Counted from the stretch's first letter, positions 17,301 through 25,997 are shown. The stretch is 64,000 nucleotides of DNA from CAINVV01 sp963663675 (GCA_963663675.1 OY760498.1:1302001-1366000); one strand, 5' to 3'. The notes: a model not told the origin generated them from the sequence alone. A program made the numbers and translations.

Positions 17301-18553
17301 TGGAGACAACAGTGGCTGAAAGTTTTAACCTGGTTTTGCAGGCAAGCAGAAAACTGGGGCAACTCAGGGAAGAAGAAATCAATGAACTCCTTCTCCGGTT
17401 GGCTGATAAAGCAGAGGGATCAGTCGATATAATACTGGCTGAGAACAGTAGGGACCTGGATCGGCTGGATTCTGCTGATTCTAAATACGACCGGTTAAAA
17501 CTGACCCGGGCCAGGATTGAATCAATTGCAGCTGATATCAGGAATGTGGCGGCGCTGCCATCCCCGCTCGGGAAGGTGTTGTGGCAGGAAGTTCTTCCCA
17601 ATAATCTAAATATCAAGAAAATAAGCGTTCCATTTGGAGTTATAGGAATTATTTATGAGGCTCGTCCGAATGTGACTTTCGATGTGTTTTCACTTTGTAT
17701 TAAATCAGGGAATGCGGTTGTGCTTAAGGGAGGAAGTGATGCGGAATATTCTAATGAGGTGATTGCGTCCATCATCAGGGATGTTTTGATTGCATCCGGC
17801 ATTGATGAAAATACCCTGGTTTTGCTTCCACCAACCAGGGAAGCCACCACTGCGCTCTTGCAGGCCAGGGGCTTTGTAGATCTGATCATTCCAAGAGGAA
17901 GCCAGGCTCTGATTGATTATGTCCGTGAAAATGCTAAAATCCCGGTAATCGAAACAGGTGCCGGCATCTGTCACACATATTTCGATGAAGCCGGCGATAA
18001 GGAGCTGGGCCGTAGGGTCATACACAATGCAAAAACCCGCAGGGTAAGTGTATGCAATGCCCTCGATTGCCTGGTTATTCACCGGGAAAGGCTATCCGAT
18101 CTGCCCTACCTGGTTGAGATGATGAAAGACAATAATGTTGAGATATTCGCTGATCATGAGGCGTTTGCAATATTGTCGGGTAATTATCCGGCCAACCTGC
18201 TGAAGCCGGCAGTTGAGGCATCTTTTGGAACTGAGTTTTTGGATTACAAAATTGCGGTAAAAACCGTATCTTCGTTTGAAGAAGCGCTTGATCATATCGC
18301 CAGGTATAGTTCCAGGCATAGTGAAGCAATTATTTCTGCCGACCAGGGCCGGATAGACAAATTCTTTTTGGGGGTTGATGCTGCAGCAGTTTATGCCAAT
18401 ACCAGTACAGCCTTTACCGATGGAGCCCAGTTTGGTATGGGAACGGAGATAGGAATCAGTACCCAGAAGCTTCATGCCCGCGGACCGATGGCACTGCAGG
18501 AAATTACGACCTACAAATGGATTATAAGGGGAGAAGGACAGATCAGGGAATAA
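17300..18553 (+). CDS. proA: Glutamate-5-semialdehyde dehydrogenase (gamma-glutamyl phosphate reductase)
   Basis: 417-aa member of the aldehyde dehydrogenase superfamily. The catalytic cysteine is C252 in 'RRVSVCNALD', and 'YEARPNVTFD' near 119-128 is the family signature. It reduces glutamyl-5-phosphate to the semialdehyde, which cyclises and is used by ProC. The start codon overlaps the proB stop. A heptamer repeat island begins immediately after the stop codon. Confidence 0.96.
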   Translation: METTVAESFNLVLQASRKLGQLREEEINELLLRLADKAEGSVDIILAENSRDLDRLDSADSKYDRLKLTRARIESIAADIRNVAALPSPLGKVLWQEVLPNNLNIKKISVPFGVIGIIYEARPNVTFDVFSLCIKSGNAVVLKGGSDAEYSNEVIASIIRDVLIASGIDENTLVLLPPTREATTALLQARGFVDLIIPRGSQALIDYVRENAKIPVIETGAGICHTYFDEAGDKELGRRVIHNAKTRRVSVCNALDCLVIHRERLSDLPYLVEMMKDNNVEIFADHEAFAILSGNYPANLLKPAVEASFGTEFLDYKIAVKTVSSFEEALDHIARYSSRHSEAIISADQGRIDKFFLGVDAAAVYANTSTAFTDGAQFGMGTEIGISTQKLHARGPMALQEITTYKWIIRGEGQIRE

Positions 18554-18554
18554 A

Positions 18555-18582
18555 ACGGAAAACGGAAAACGAAAAATGGAAA
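18555..18582. repeat. 7-bp tandem repeat island (ACGGAAA)
   Basis: Four heptamers: ACGGAAA, ACGGAAA, ACGAAAA, ATGGAAA. The island starts one base after the proA stop. The unit is close to the reverse complement of the island at 24281 (ACGGAGA when rotated). Confidence 0.85.
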
Positions 18583-18633
18583 AGGATAAAATCAGGACGC
18601 AACCATAAGCATTTCAGACACATCTCCTTATCA

Positions 18634-18654
18634 AACTCATAACTCATAACTCAG
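18634..18654. repeat. 7-bp tandem repeat abutting the argF' start (AACTCAT)
   Basis: Three heptamers: AACTCAT, AACTCAT, AACTCAG, directly followed by the ATG of argF'. They therefore occupy the ribosome-binding region of that gene. Confidence 0.85.
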
Positions 18655-19605
18655 ATGAATCATTTTACTTCAGTATACGATATCCCGGATCTCATGGGTG
18701 CTGTAAAAACAGCATTGGAAATCAAGAAGAATCCGTATGGTTACCAACATCTTGGCAGGAATAAAACCATGGTTTTGATTTTCTTTGACCATAGCCTCCG
18801 TACAAGGCTCAGTACACAAAAAGCTGCCATGAATCTTGGGATGAATACCATGGTGCTGAATGTCAGCCAGGACGGATGGAGCCTTGAAACGGAACTGGGT
18901 GTGGTGATGGACGGCGACAAGCCTGAGCACCTTCGTGAAGCAATTCCGGTTATCGGAACTTATTGCGACATTATTGGAGTGCGCGCTTTTGCCCGTTTTG
19001 AAAGCAAAGAAGACGACTACCAGGAGAAGATATTGAATCAGTTTATTGAGTATGCCGGTGTTCCGGTTGTCAGCATGGAAGCAGCCACCCGTCACCCGCT
19101 GCAGAGTTTTGCCGACCTCATAACCATTGAAGAGTTCAGGAAAAAGCCGCGTCCAAAGGTCGTACTCACCTGGGCACCCCATCCGAAAGCCCTGCCACAG
19201 GCTGTGCCCAATTCGTTTGTTGAATGGATGATTCGGGCTGATTATGAGATTGTTGTCACACATCCTGAAGGTTATGAACTGGCGCCTGAATTTATGGGTG
19301 ACTTGAAAGTCGAATATGATCAGAACAAAGCTTTTGAAGGGGCCGATTTTATCTATGCAAAAAACTGGTCAGCTTATGGCCAGTACGGCAAAATTCTGTC
19401 TAAAGACAGGAACTGGACGGTCACAATGGATAAAATGAAACTGACAAATCAAGCCAGGTTCATGCACTGCCTGCCGGTAAGGAGAAATATGATTGTATCC
19501 GATGAGGTGCTTGACAGTAATATTTCAATAGTTGTTAAGGAAGCAGAAAACCGGGTATACTCTGCACAAACTGTATTAAAAATGCTTTTAGAGAATAAAA
19601 AGTAA
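18655..19605 (+). CDS. argF': N-succinylornithine carbamoyltransferase
   Basis: 316-aa transcarbamylase of the acylated-ornithine type. The carbamoyl phosphate loop reads 'HSLRTR' (46-51) instead of the STRTR of classical ornithine transcarbamylases, and the C-terminal 'MHCLPVRRN' is present. Residue 90 in 'MDGDKPEHL' is proline. In the studied pair, Bacteroides fragilis N-succinyl-ornithine enzyme has Pro90 whereas the Xanthomonas N-acetyl-ornithine enzyme has Glu92, and swapping them swaps specificity. The protein therefore most likely carbamoylates N-succinyl-L-ornithine. It uses carbamoyl phosphate from CarAB. argB follows after 44 nt. Confidence 0.93.
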   Translation: MNHFTSVYDIPDLMGAVKTALEIKKNPYGYQHLGRNKTMVLIFFDHSLRTRLSTQKAAMNLGMNTMVLNVSQDGWSLETELGVVMDGDKPEHLREAIPVIGTYCDIIGVRAFARFESKEDDYQEKILNQFIEYAGVPVVSMEAATRHPLQSFADLITIEEFRKKPRPKVVLTWAPHPKALPQAVPNSFVEWMIRADYEIVVTHPEGYELAPEFMGDLKVEYDQNKAFEGADFIYAKNWSAYGQYGKILSKDRNWTVTMDKMKLTNQARFMHCLPVRRNMIVSDEVLDSNISIVVKEAENRVYSAQTVLKMLLENKK

Positions 19606-19649
19606 AATGGGTGTCCCGGTTTATCGGGAACAGTAATCAAATCTAACCG

Positions 19650-20429
19650 ATGAGAGATAATCTGACTATTGTTAAAGTGGGCGGAAATGTTGTTGAGGAA
19701 GAAGCCTCTTTAAAGGCCTTGCTGAAGGACTTTTCACGGATAGCCGGAAATAAAATACTGGTACATGGGGGTGGAAAAACGGCAACTGTACTTTCTGAAA
19801 AACTTGGATTGGAAAGCAAAAAGGTCGATGGACGAAGAATTACAGATATCGAGACTTTGAAAGTAGTTACAATGGTTTATGCTGGTTTGGTTAACAAGAA
19901 TATTGTAGCCGGACTGCAAGCCATGGGCAACAATGCCATCGGACTGACAGGAGCCGATTTGGATCTGATCAGGGCGGTGAAACGACCGGTCGGCGAAGTT
20001 GATTATGGTTATGTGGGAGATATCAAGCAGGTTAATTATCAGGCTCTAAATGAATTAATTAATACTGGCGCTATTCCTGTTATGGCTCCAATCACCCATG
20101 ATGGCAAAGGACAATTGCTCAACACCAATGCTGATACCATTGCGTCCGAACTGGCAGTAGCCATGTGTTTTGATTATGATGTGCGGTTGATATTCTGCTT
20201 TGAAAAGAGTGGTGTTTTGATGAATGAATCAGACGAAAACTCCAAGATCAACGAAATTACTCCCCTGTTATTTGAAGAATTTAAAAAGGAAGGTATTGTC
20301 TCGGGAGGAATGATCCCCAAGTTATCAGACGGTTTTGCTGCATTGCGCCGTGGTGTGGGAGTAGTGGTCATAACCAACGCTTCCGGTATTTCGGAAGGTT
20401 TGCGAGGGACCAGGCTGATTCTCGAATAA
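19650..20429 (+). CDS. argB: N-acetyl/N-succinylglutamate kinase
   Basis: 259-aa amino-acid kinase. The N-terminal 'TIVKVGGNVVE' binds phosphate, 'LVHGGGKTAT' is the glycine-rich loop, and 'VSGGMIPKL' near 211-219 is the C-terminal nucleotide signature. It phosphorylates the N-acylated glutamate, the second step of the pathway. The length matches arginine-insensitive ArgB proteins (about 260 aa), which lack the N-terminal helix used for arginine inhibition, so control is more likely through ArgR. Confidence 0.95.
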   Translation: MRDNLTIVKVGGNVVEEEASLKALLKDFSRIAGNKILVHGGGKTATVLSEKLGLESKKVDGRRITDIETLKVVTMVYAGLVNKNIVAGLQAMGNNAIGLTGADLDLIRAVKRPVGEVDYGYVGDIKQVNYQALNELINTGAIPVMAPITHDGKGQLLNTNADTIASELAVAMCFDYDVRLIFCFEKSGVLMNESDENSKINEITPLLFEEFKKEGIVSGGMIPKLSDGFAALRRGVGVVVITNASGISEGLRGTRLILE

Positions 20430-20454
20430 CATTTTATTTTTTATTTCTGCTTCA

Positions 20455-21519
20455 ATGAACCCAATATACCTGGAAGATTCTGTCACCTTGCTTCGTGCCA
20501 TGATCAGGATTCCATCCCTGAGCCGTGAAGAGGGTGAAGTTGCGACAATGATCCGGCAGTCTCTGTTGGACTGGGGCTATGAGCCCTTCAGGGAGGGTAA
20601 TAATGTCTGGTTGTGTTCTTCCGGATGGAGAGAGGGTCAGCCAACAATTCTTCTGAATTCCCATGTTGATACTGTAAAGCCTGCAAAAGCCTGGACTTTA
20701 GACCCTTTTAAAGCAACAGAGACGGATGGTAAACTGACTGGACTGGGCAGCAACGATGCAGGGGCTTCTGTCGTTTCGCTCCTGTGTGCATTCAGGCACC
20801 TGCAAGAATCTTCACAGCCATATAACCTTATTTTTTGTGCCAGTGCGGAAGAAGAGATTTCGGGTATAAACGGAGTCGCCTCCGTCCTTAAACATTTTGG
20901 GAGGATCGATCTCGCTGTAGTAGGCGAACCTACCGGGATGCAGATGGCAATTGCGGAGAGGGGGTTGATCGTACTCGACTGTGAGGCAAAGGGCAAGTCG
21001 GGCCATGCAGCCAGAAACGAAGGCGTAAATGCTATTTACAAGGCTTTGGAAGACATCATGGTATTAAAAAATTTGTCACTGCCCAGAATTTCTGAAATAC
21101 TTGGCCCGGTTAAATTTACTGTCACGCAGATTGAAGCAGGTATCCAGCACAATGTAGTTCCCGATTCATGCCGTTTTGTTGTGGATGTCCGGACCAATGA
21201 ATGCTATACCAATGAAGAGATATTCAAGATTATTGAAGGGGCCATTGATGCCGAGGTGAAGCCAAGATCCCTCCGTCTCAATTCTTCAGGTATTTCACCG
21301 GATCATCCGCTTGTTAAGCGTGGGGTAGAAATGGGGCTGACGCATTATGGATCACCGACCACTTCAGATCAGGCAGTTATGCCATTTACTTCCGTAAAAA
21401 TAGGTCCCGGTGAATCAGCCCGGTCACATACTGCCGACGAATATATCTGCCTGGAGGAAATCAGGCAGGGAGTGGAAATTTATATCAAGTTGCTGGATCA
21501 GCTACGGCTAGAATATTAA
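20455..21519 (+). CDS. argE: M20 deacylase, N-acetyl/N-succinyl-citrulline or -ornithine hydrolase
   Basis: 354-aa zinc-dependent M20 amidohydrolase. Metal ligands are visible: H in 'NSHVDTV', D in 'GLGSNDAGA', E/E in 'SAEEEISG', E in 'VGEPTG' and H in 'RSHTADE'. In an acylated transcarbamylase pathway the substrate would be N-succinylcitrulline, releasing citrulline for ArgG. The family also contains DapE (succinyl-diaminopimelate desuccinylase), which would agree with a succinyl substrate. It is the last gene of the arginine cluster; its stop codon overlaps the stop of the convergent DUF4494 gene. Confidence 0.87.
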   Translation: MNPIYLEDSVTLLRAMIRIPSLSREEGEVATMIRQSLLDWGYEPFREGNNVWLCSSGWREGQPTILLNSHVDTVKPAKAWTLDPFKATETDGKLTGLGSNDAGASVVSLLCAFRHLQESSQPYNLIFCASAEEEISGINGVASVLKHFGRIDLAVVGEPTGMQMAIAERGLIVLDCEAKGKSGHAARNEGVNAIYKALEDIMVLKNLSLPRISEILGPVKFTVTQIEAGIQHNVVPDSCRFVVDVRTNECYTNEEIFKIIEGAIDAEVKPRSLRLNSSGISPDHPLVKRGVEMGLTHYGSPTTSDQAVMPFTSVKIGPGESARSHTADEYICLEEIRQGVEIYIKLLDQLRLEY

Positions 21520-22055
21520 TTGAATCTCAGATCATCATCTTCAATGGATTTTTCTGAATCATCCTCCTCGTCAAAAGGCTTGTCACCATTGATGACCCTG
21601 GTGAAATTTTCAGGTATTTTCTGTACCTCAGGGACATACGGGAATACATCCACAATTGGGCTTTCAGTAATGCCACCGATTTCGAAGTCTGCCATCATAC
21701 CTTTCATCGCTTCAATTACCTGGTCATACGCATTCCTGACAGTGTCCGAGAAAACCAGCACAAACTGACTTACCCGTTTTTCCTTGCCACTTTCTTCATC
21801 AAAGGTTATAAAGGTTACTTTAGCCTTGTACCACCTGTCACCGGCTTCTGAAGGGATGACCTCTGCCAGTTTGGTTCTGGATATTCTTGTCACTGAAAAC
21901 TCTCCGCTCACCATGGAGACCAGCTCTTTGTATATTCGTGTTTCTGCTTCTGTAAATGAGACTGCATCCAAAAGGTATGTTTCACTGACACTTTTCTCGC
22001 GGCCATTTTCATCCATTTTGGAATATTTTGCCGTACATTCAAACCAGGTATTCAT
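21516..22055 (-). CDS. DUF4494 family protein
   Basis: 179-aa soluble protein typical of Bacteroidota, beginning 'MNTWFECTAKY'. There are two similar halves, each describing a strand-rich segment with 'KVTFITFDEESGKEK' and an acidic tail (about 160-179). The function is unknown. No signal peptide is present. It converges on argE with overlapping stop codons. Confidence 0.8.
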   Translation of the reverse strand: MNTWFECTAKYSKMDENGREKSVSETYLLDAVSFTEAETRIYKELVSMVSGEFSVTRISRTKLAEVIPSEAGDRWYKAKVTFITFDEESGKEKRVSQFVLVFSDTVRNAYDQVIEAMKGMMADFEIGGITESPIVDVFPYVPEVQKIPENFTRVINGDKPFDEEDDSEKSIEDDDLRFN

Positions 22056-22134
22056 TCTTGTCGTATGTATATATTTGATTAATAATTATTTGTAAGATTA
22101 AAGGCTAAGGTGTAGAATGCCACAATCTTATGTC

Positions 22135-22842
22135 TCATATCTTTACTCTTTTTTCAATCTCCGCTTTGATCAGTTTTCCCCATATCAGGTAGCCGTCACG
22201 GTTGAGATGAAGATGATCATCCCGGAATAGTTCGTTGCGGGGTTCTGATTTTTCATTGAGAAAGTTTTGGGCAGTTTCAATAAAATACAGATTCTTCTGT
22301 TTAGCACATAATTCTTTGAGAAGGGCATTGGTCTGTTGAATCATTGGCCAATATTTCCAACGGCTTTGAGAAGGAGTTATTTCAATGATGAAAATTGGCT
22401 GCTGCTTGTATTTAGCACGGACGATTTTGACCATTTCCCGGTAATTTTTTTGTGTCTCTTTGGGTGTCAGGTCATTGGGTGATCCGGTTATATCGTTGGC
22501 TACGAATATTGCCACTGCACTGAACTGGTGCGGATATACGATTCGTTTAAGGTAGAAGACCACATCCGGAGTCCTGGAGCCGCCAAATCCCCGCTGGATG
22601 ACAGGGTAGGGGGCAGCATCCTCTTTTAGGGTTGACCATAGCCGGATACTGGAACTGCCTACAAAGAGAATGGAATTGTCTGCATACTTCTCAGTTTTGT
22701 CAAGCTGCTCAAAGGCCGCAATGTCATTTTCATAATTATTGACAGGTTGATTCTTTTTTTTCTGACCTGTAAATGAGGAAAATAATAGGAAGGATACGAA
22801 TAAAATCGTCGTCAGATTGAGGAAGCGGCGCGAATATCTCAT
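22135..22842 (-). CDS. Exported SGNH/GDSL hydrolase
   Basis: About 235 aa. The preferred start at 22842 gives a clean signal peptide (hydrophobic 'LTTILFVSFLLF'); the frame extends 19 codons further into the rimO gene but that would put charged residues before it. SGNH blocks: nucleophile serine in 'FVGSSSIRLW', glycine in 'GFGGSRTPD', asparagine in 'VANDI', and the aspartate-histidine pair in 'DDHLHLNRDG'. It is probably a secreted esterase acting on carbohydrate or lipid esters. It follows rimO by 40 nt on the same strand. Confidence 0.82.
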   Translation of the reverse strand: MRYSRRFLNLTTILFVSFLLFSSFTGQKKKNQPVNNYENDIAAFEQLDKTEKYADNSILFVGSSSIRLWSTLKEDAAPYPVIQRGFGGSRTPDVVFYLKRIVYPHQFSAVAIFVANDITGSPNDLTPKETQKNYREMVKIVRAKYKQQPIFIIEITPSQSRWKYWPMIQQTNALLKELCAKQKNLYFIETAQNFLNEKSEPRNELFRDDHLHLNRDGYLIWGKLIKAEIEKRVKI

Positions 22843-22882
22843 GGGTTTTTTGTGATTGATTCTAAAAGGCAAAGTACGCAAA

Positions 22883-24172
22883 TTAAACGATTTCGCCATA
22901 GAGATCGAACTCTTCTGCCTCTGTAATTTTTACCTGGTAAAACTTACCCTGTTCCAAACTTTTTCCGGTTATCAGCACTTCCCCGTCTACCTCGGGTGAG
23001 TCATACTCGGTTCGTCCGATAAAATAATCCTCTTCTTCACGGTCAATGATAACCTTTAAAACTGACCCAATTTTATCCTTGTTGATTTCATAAGCGATCT
23101 CCTGCTGAATAGCCATGATCTCGTCGGCCCTGGCCTGTTTTACCTCCTGGGGAATCAAATCTTCATAGCTTTCTCCGGCGAATGTATCTTCTTCATGGGA
23201 ATATGGGAATACCCCAAGACGTTCGAAGCGCATCTCACGGACAAACTCCTTCAGCTCAGCGAAATCCTTTTCCGTTTCACCTGGATGGCCCACAAGCAGA
23301 GTCGTACGCAGGTGGATACCGGGTACTTCGTCCCGGATCCTTTTAATCAGTGCGATAGTCTCTTCTTTGGTGATATTCCTGCGCATCAGCTTCAGCATAT
23401 TGTTGCTGCAATGTTGCAAGGCAATATCCAGGTAACGGGCAATATTCCTGTTCTCCCTGATTACTTGCAACAGATCGTATGGGAATTTTGCCGGATAGGC
23501 ATAATGCAGCTTAACCCATTCAATACCCGTAATGGATGCCAGTTTTTCTGCCAGAACGGCAAGTTTTTGTTCTTTGTAAAGATCCATGCCGTAAAATGAG
23601 AGATCCTGGGCAATAACCAGCAACTCTTTGACTCCTTTTTCTGCCAGTTTCGTGGCTTCTTCTACCAGTTCCTCCATTGGGACTGACTTGTGTTTGCCCG
23701 TCATCCCGGGGATGGCACAATAGGAACACTGCCTGTTGCAACCTTCCGAGATCTTCAGGTAAGCATAGTGAGAGGGGGTAGTCAGGTAACGTTGGTGAAA
23801 AAGGCTCATTTTGTACTCAGCCTTAAGGTCATCCACCATTTTTTTTACCTGGAATTTGCCATAGAAACCATCTACTTCAGGAATCTCCTTGATTAAGTCA
23901 TCCTTGTAGCGCTCTGTCAAACAGCCGAATACAAATATTTTATCGATCTTGCCCTCTTTTTTTGCTTCCACAAATTCGAGAATGGAATTGATAGACTCCT
24001 CTTTGGCATCAAGGATGAAACCGCAGGTATTTATCGCAACAATACGGGCATCTGAAACATCACCATCGTGATGAACCTGGTATCCGTTGGCAGCCATCTG
24101 GGAAAGGAAAAGCTCCGAATCTACCAGGTTTTTGGAGCAACCCATCGTTACCACATTGATGCTTTTAGCCAT
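22883..24172 (-). CDS. rimO: Ribosomal protein S12 methylthiotransferase
   Basis: 429-aa radical SAM methylthiotransferase. The N-terminal cluster-binding cysteines are C12, C50 and C84; the radical SAM motif is C145, C149, C152 in 'CNRQCSYC'; a C-terminal TRAM domain ends the protein. It modifies an aspartate of ribosomal protein S12. The sequence beginning 'NVVTMGCSKNLVDSE' is characteristic of RimO rather than MiaB. Two short tandem repeat islands separate it from ftsY. Confidence 0.95.
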   Translation of the reverse strand: MAKSINVVTMGCSKNLVDSELFLSQMAANGYQVHHDGDVSDARIVAINTCGFILDAKEESINSILEFVEAKKEGKIDKIFVFGCLTERYKDDLIKEIPEVDGFYGKFQVKKMVDDLKAEYKMSLFHQRYLTTPSHYAYLKISEGCNRQCSYCAIPGMTGKHKSVPMEELVEEATKLAEKGVKELLVIAQDLSFYGMDLYKEQKLAVLAEKLASITGIEWVKLHYAYPAKFPYDLLQVIRENRNIARYLDIALQHCSNNMLKLMRRNITKEETIALIKRIRDEVPGIHLRTTLLVGHPGETEKDFAELKEFVREMRFERLGVFPYSHEEDTFAGESYEDLIPQEVKQARADEIMAIQQEIAYEINKDKIGSVLKVIIDREEEDYFIGRTEYDSPEVDGEVLITGKSLEQGKFYQVKITEAEEFDLYGEIV

Positions 24173-24232
24173 GAAATTATATTGTTGATATTGAATAAGT
24201 TAAAAAAATTTCAATTTTGGAATAATTGAACA

Positions 24233-24272
24233 GTCATACAATCGTACAGTCTTACAGTCGTACAATGGTACC
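24233..24272. repeat. 8-bp tandem repeat island (GTCGTACA)
   Basis: Five octamers: GTCATACA, ATCGTACA, GTCTTACA, GTCGTACA, ATGGTACC. They lie between ftsY and rimO, eight nt before a 7-bp island. Too short and without spacers, so not CRISPR. Confidence 0.85.
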
Positions 24273-24280
24273 CTCTTTCC

Positions 24281-24308
24281 CCGTTCTCCGTATTCCGTTC
24301 TCCGTTCT
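24281..24308. repeat. 7-bp tandem repeat island (CCGTTCT)
   Basis: Four heptamers: CCGTTCT, CCGTATT, CCGTTCT, CCGTTCT, ending one base before the ftsY stop codon. On the minus strand the rotated unit is ACGGAGA, close to the ACGGAAA unit after proA. Confidence 0.87.
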
Positions 24309-25256
24309 TTATTTGAACAAGGAATCAACAAACTCTGTACGATGGAATATCTGCAGATCGTCCAATCCTTCTCCGATTCCGATGTATTTTACAGGAATCT
24401 TGAATTGATCAGAAATGCCGATCACTACTCCGCCCTTGGCAGTACCATCAAGTTTGGTGAGGGCCAGTGCAGTAACTTCAGTAGCAAGCGTGAATTGTTT
24501 GGCCTGTTCGAAAGCATTTTGGCCGGTAGAGCCATCCAAAATCAGCAGTACTTCGTCAGGAGCATCTGGAAATACCTTCTGCATAACCTTTTTAACCTTG
24601 GAGAGTTCGTTCATCAGGTTGATTTTGTTATGCAAACGGCCTGCAGTATCTATGATGACGACATCGGCTCCCGTAGCTTTTGCGGAAAGCAGCGTATCAT
24701 AAGCAACCGAGGCAGGATCAGATCCCATCTGTTGCCTGACAATCGGTACTTTGACCCGGTCGGCCCAGATCTGGAGCTGATCAATGGCCGCAGCACGAAA
24801 GGTATCGGCAGCCCCCAGGATAACTGATTTTCCCGCTGCCTTAAACTGGTAGGCTAATTTCCCAATGGTGGTGGTCTTGCCAACACCGTTTACTCCTACA
24901 ACCAATATAACATAAGGATTGCCTGTTTTGGGCAAATCGAAGTCAGCCACCTCTGCAGAATTGTTCTCTGCCAGAAGTTCAGCTATTTCACTTCGCAGAA
25001 TATTGTTCAATTCTGATGTACCGACATATTTGTCTCGCTGTACTCTTTTTTCTATTCGTTCAATGATTTTGAGCGTGGTGTTTACACCGACATCTGAAGA
25101 GATAAGGATCTCTTCCAGGCTGTCGAGCACCTCCTCGTCAACTTTTGATTTTCCTATGACAGCACGGGAAAGCTTGGAGAATACGCTTTCTTTCGTTTTT
25201 TCGAGTCCTTTATCGAGACTCTCTTTCTTTGATTTTGTGAAACTAAATATGCCCAT
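24309..25256 (-). CDS. ftsY: Signal recognition particle receptor FtsY
   Basis: 315-aa SRP-type GTPase. Start chosen at 25256, giving 'MGIFSFTKSKKES', the usual Bacteroidota N-terminus; the frame runs 19 codons further upstream without family support. The NG domain shows 'GVNGVGKTTTIGKL' (G1), 'DTFRAAA', 'DTAGR' and 'TKLDGTAKGG'. The long acidic A domain of E. coli FtsY is absent. It receives ribosome-SRP complexes at the membrane. A strong terminator upstream (25335-25372) isolates it from the ribosomal protein genes; upstream of the start, TATCTTTA near 25280 resembles a -7 element. Confidence 0.95.
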   Translation of the reverse strand: MGIFSFTKSKKESLDKGLEKTKESVFSKLSRAVIGKSKVDEEVLDSLEEILISSDVGVNTTLKIIERIEKRVQRDKYVGTSELNNILRSEIAELLAENNSAEVADFDLPKTGNPYVILVVGVNGVGKTTTIGKLAYQFKAAGKSVILGAADTFRAAAIDQLQIWADRVKVPIVRQQMGSDPASVAYDTLLSAKATGADVVIIDTAGRLHNKINLMNELSKVKKVMQKVFPDAPDEVLLILDGSTGQNAFEQAKQFTLATEVTALALTKLDGTAKGGVVIGISDQFKIPVKYIGIGEGLDDLQIFHRTEFVDSLFK

Positions 25257-25334
25257 GATTGGATAACTTGACGGATGTGGTAAAGATAGGAACAAAACCG
25301 TTCCTGTAACCAAATGGTTAATATTGGGTCAGAT

Positions 25335-25372
25335 AAAAAAAAGAAAGCTCTCATCAGTACTGACGAAAGCTT
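25335..25372 (-). terminator. Intrinsic terminator of the rpmB-rpmG-DUF4295 operon
   Basis: On the minus strand a 13-bp stem (two G-U pairs, 2-nt apparent loop, centre TCAGTACTGA) at 25372-25345 is followed by TC and eight Ts. It lies 24 nt after the DUF4295 stop. Confidence 0.85.
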
Positions 25373-25396
25373 GCCTCTAAATTTCTTACGGAAGAA

Positions 25397-25552
25397 CTAC
25401 TTTTTGGCAAAATAATCCTTTACACTTTCGTTGGGAACAATCTCCTCAACAAACGTATATGCACCGGATTTTTCCGATTTAACCATTTTGATAACCTTGG
25501 AATATGCTTTTCCGGCACCTTTCTGAAGTGATGCAACTACTTTCTTTGCCAT
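25397..25552 (-). CDS. DUF4295 family small protein
   Basis: 51-aa basic protein starting 'MAKKVVASLQKGAGK' and ending 'KDYFAKK'. It lies 7 nt after rpmG and is the third gene of a ribosomal protein operon. Small DUF4295 proteins are found in this position across Bacteroidota; a ribosome-linked role is inferred from position and from its basic composition, but the function is unknown. Confidence 0.9.
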   Translation of the reverse strand: MAKKVVASLQKGAGKAYSKVIKMVKSEKSGAYTFVEEIVPNESVKDYFAKK

Positions 25553-25559
25553 AGCTCAA

Positions 25560-25742
25560 TTATTTTATTTCGCGGTGTACAGTGACACGTTTCAAAATTG
25601 GATTGTATTTTTTCAGTTCTAGGCGTTCCGGAGTATTTTTCCGGTTCTTTTTTGTTACATATCTGGATGTTCCGGGAAGACCGCTTGCCTTATGCTCGGT
25701 ACATTCGAGGATTACCTGTTGCCTGCCACCTTTCTTAGCCAT
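25560..25742 (-). CDS. rpmG: Ribosomal protein L33
   Basis: 60-aa protein with the family segment 'KKNRKNTPERLELKKYNP'. The metal-binding cysteine pairs of zinc-type L33 are missing (a single Cys, in 'LECTEH'), so this is the zinc-free form. Component of the large ribosomal subunit. It follows rpmB by 12 nt. Confidence 0.96.
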   Translation of the reverse strand: MAKKGGRQQVILECTEHKASGLPGTSRYVTKKNRKNTPERLELKKYNPILKRVTVHREIK

Positions 25743-25754
25743 TGTTAGTACTTA

Positions 25755-25997
25755 TTAAATATTATCAATAAAGCCCTTTGCTTTTGCCTCTTTCAAGGTG
25801 ACATTCAGGCCGTTTTTATTAATTGTTCTCAACCCGGCGGCTGATACATTCAGTTTGATCCAACGGTCTTCTTCCGGCAGATAAAACCTTTTGGTGAAGA
25901 TATTCACCATAAATTTCCTTTTGGTTCTCCGTTTTGAGTGAGACACATTGTTCCCAACCATCACTTTTTTACCTGTAATCTGACAAACTCTAGACAT
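25755..25997 (-). CDS. rpmB: Ribosomal protein L28
   Basis: 80-aa protein starting 'MSRVCQITGKKVMVGNNVSH', the standard L28 N-terminus. Only one cysteine is present, so it is not the zinc-ribbon form. First gene of the rpmB-rpmG-DUF4295 operon, with a likely promoter at 26044-26075 and a terminator at 25335-25372. Confidence 0.97.
   Translation of the reverse strand: MSRVCQITGKKVMVGNNVSHSKRRTKRKFMVNIFTKRFYLPEEDRWIKLNVSAAGLRTINKNGLNVTLKEAKAKGFIDNI

Noticed and set aside
19613..19632. Small inverted repeat between argF' and argB (TCCCG...CGGGA)
   Set aside because: A 5-bp stem without a T run is too weak to call a terminator.
24233..24308. Repeats resembling a small CRISPR array
   Set aside because: Units are 7-8 bp in direct tandem without spacers, and no cas genes are present.
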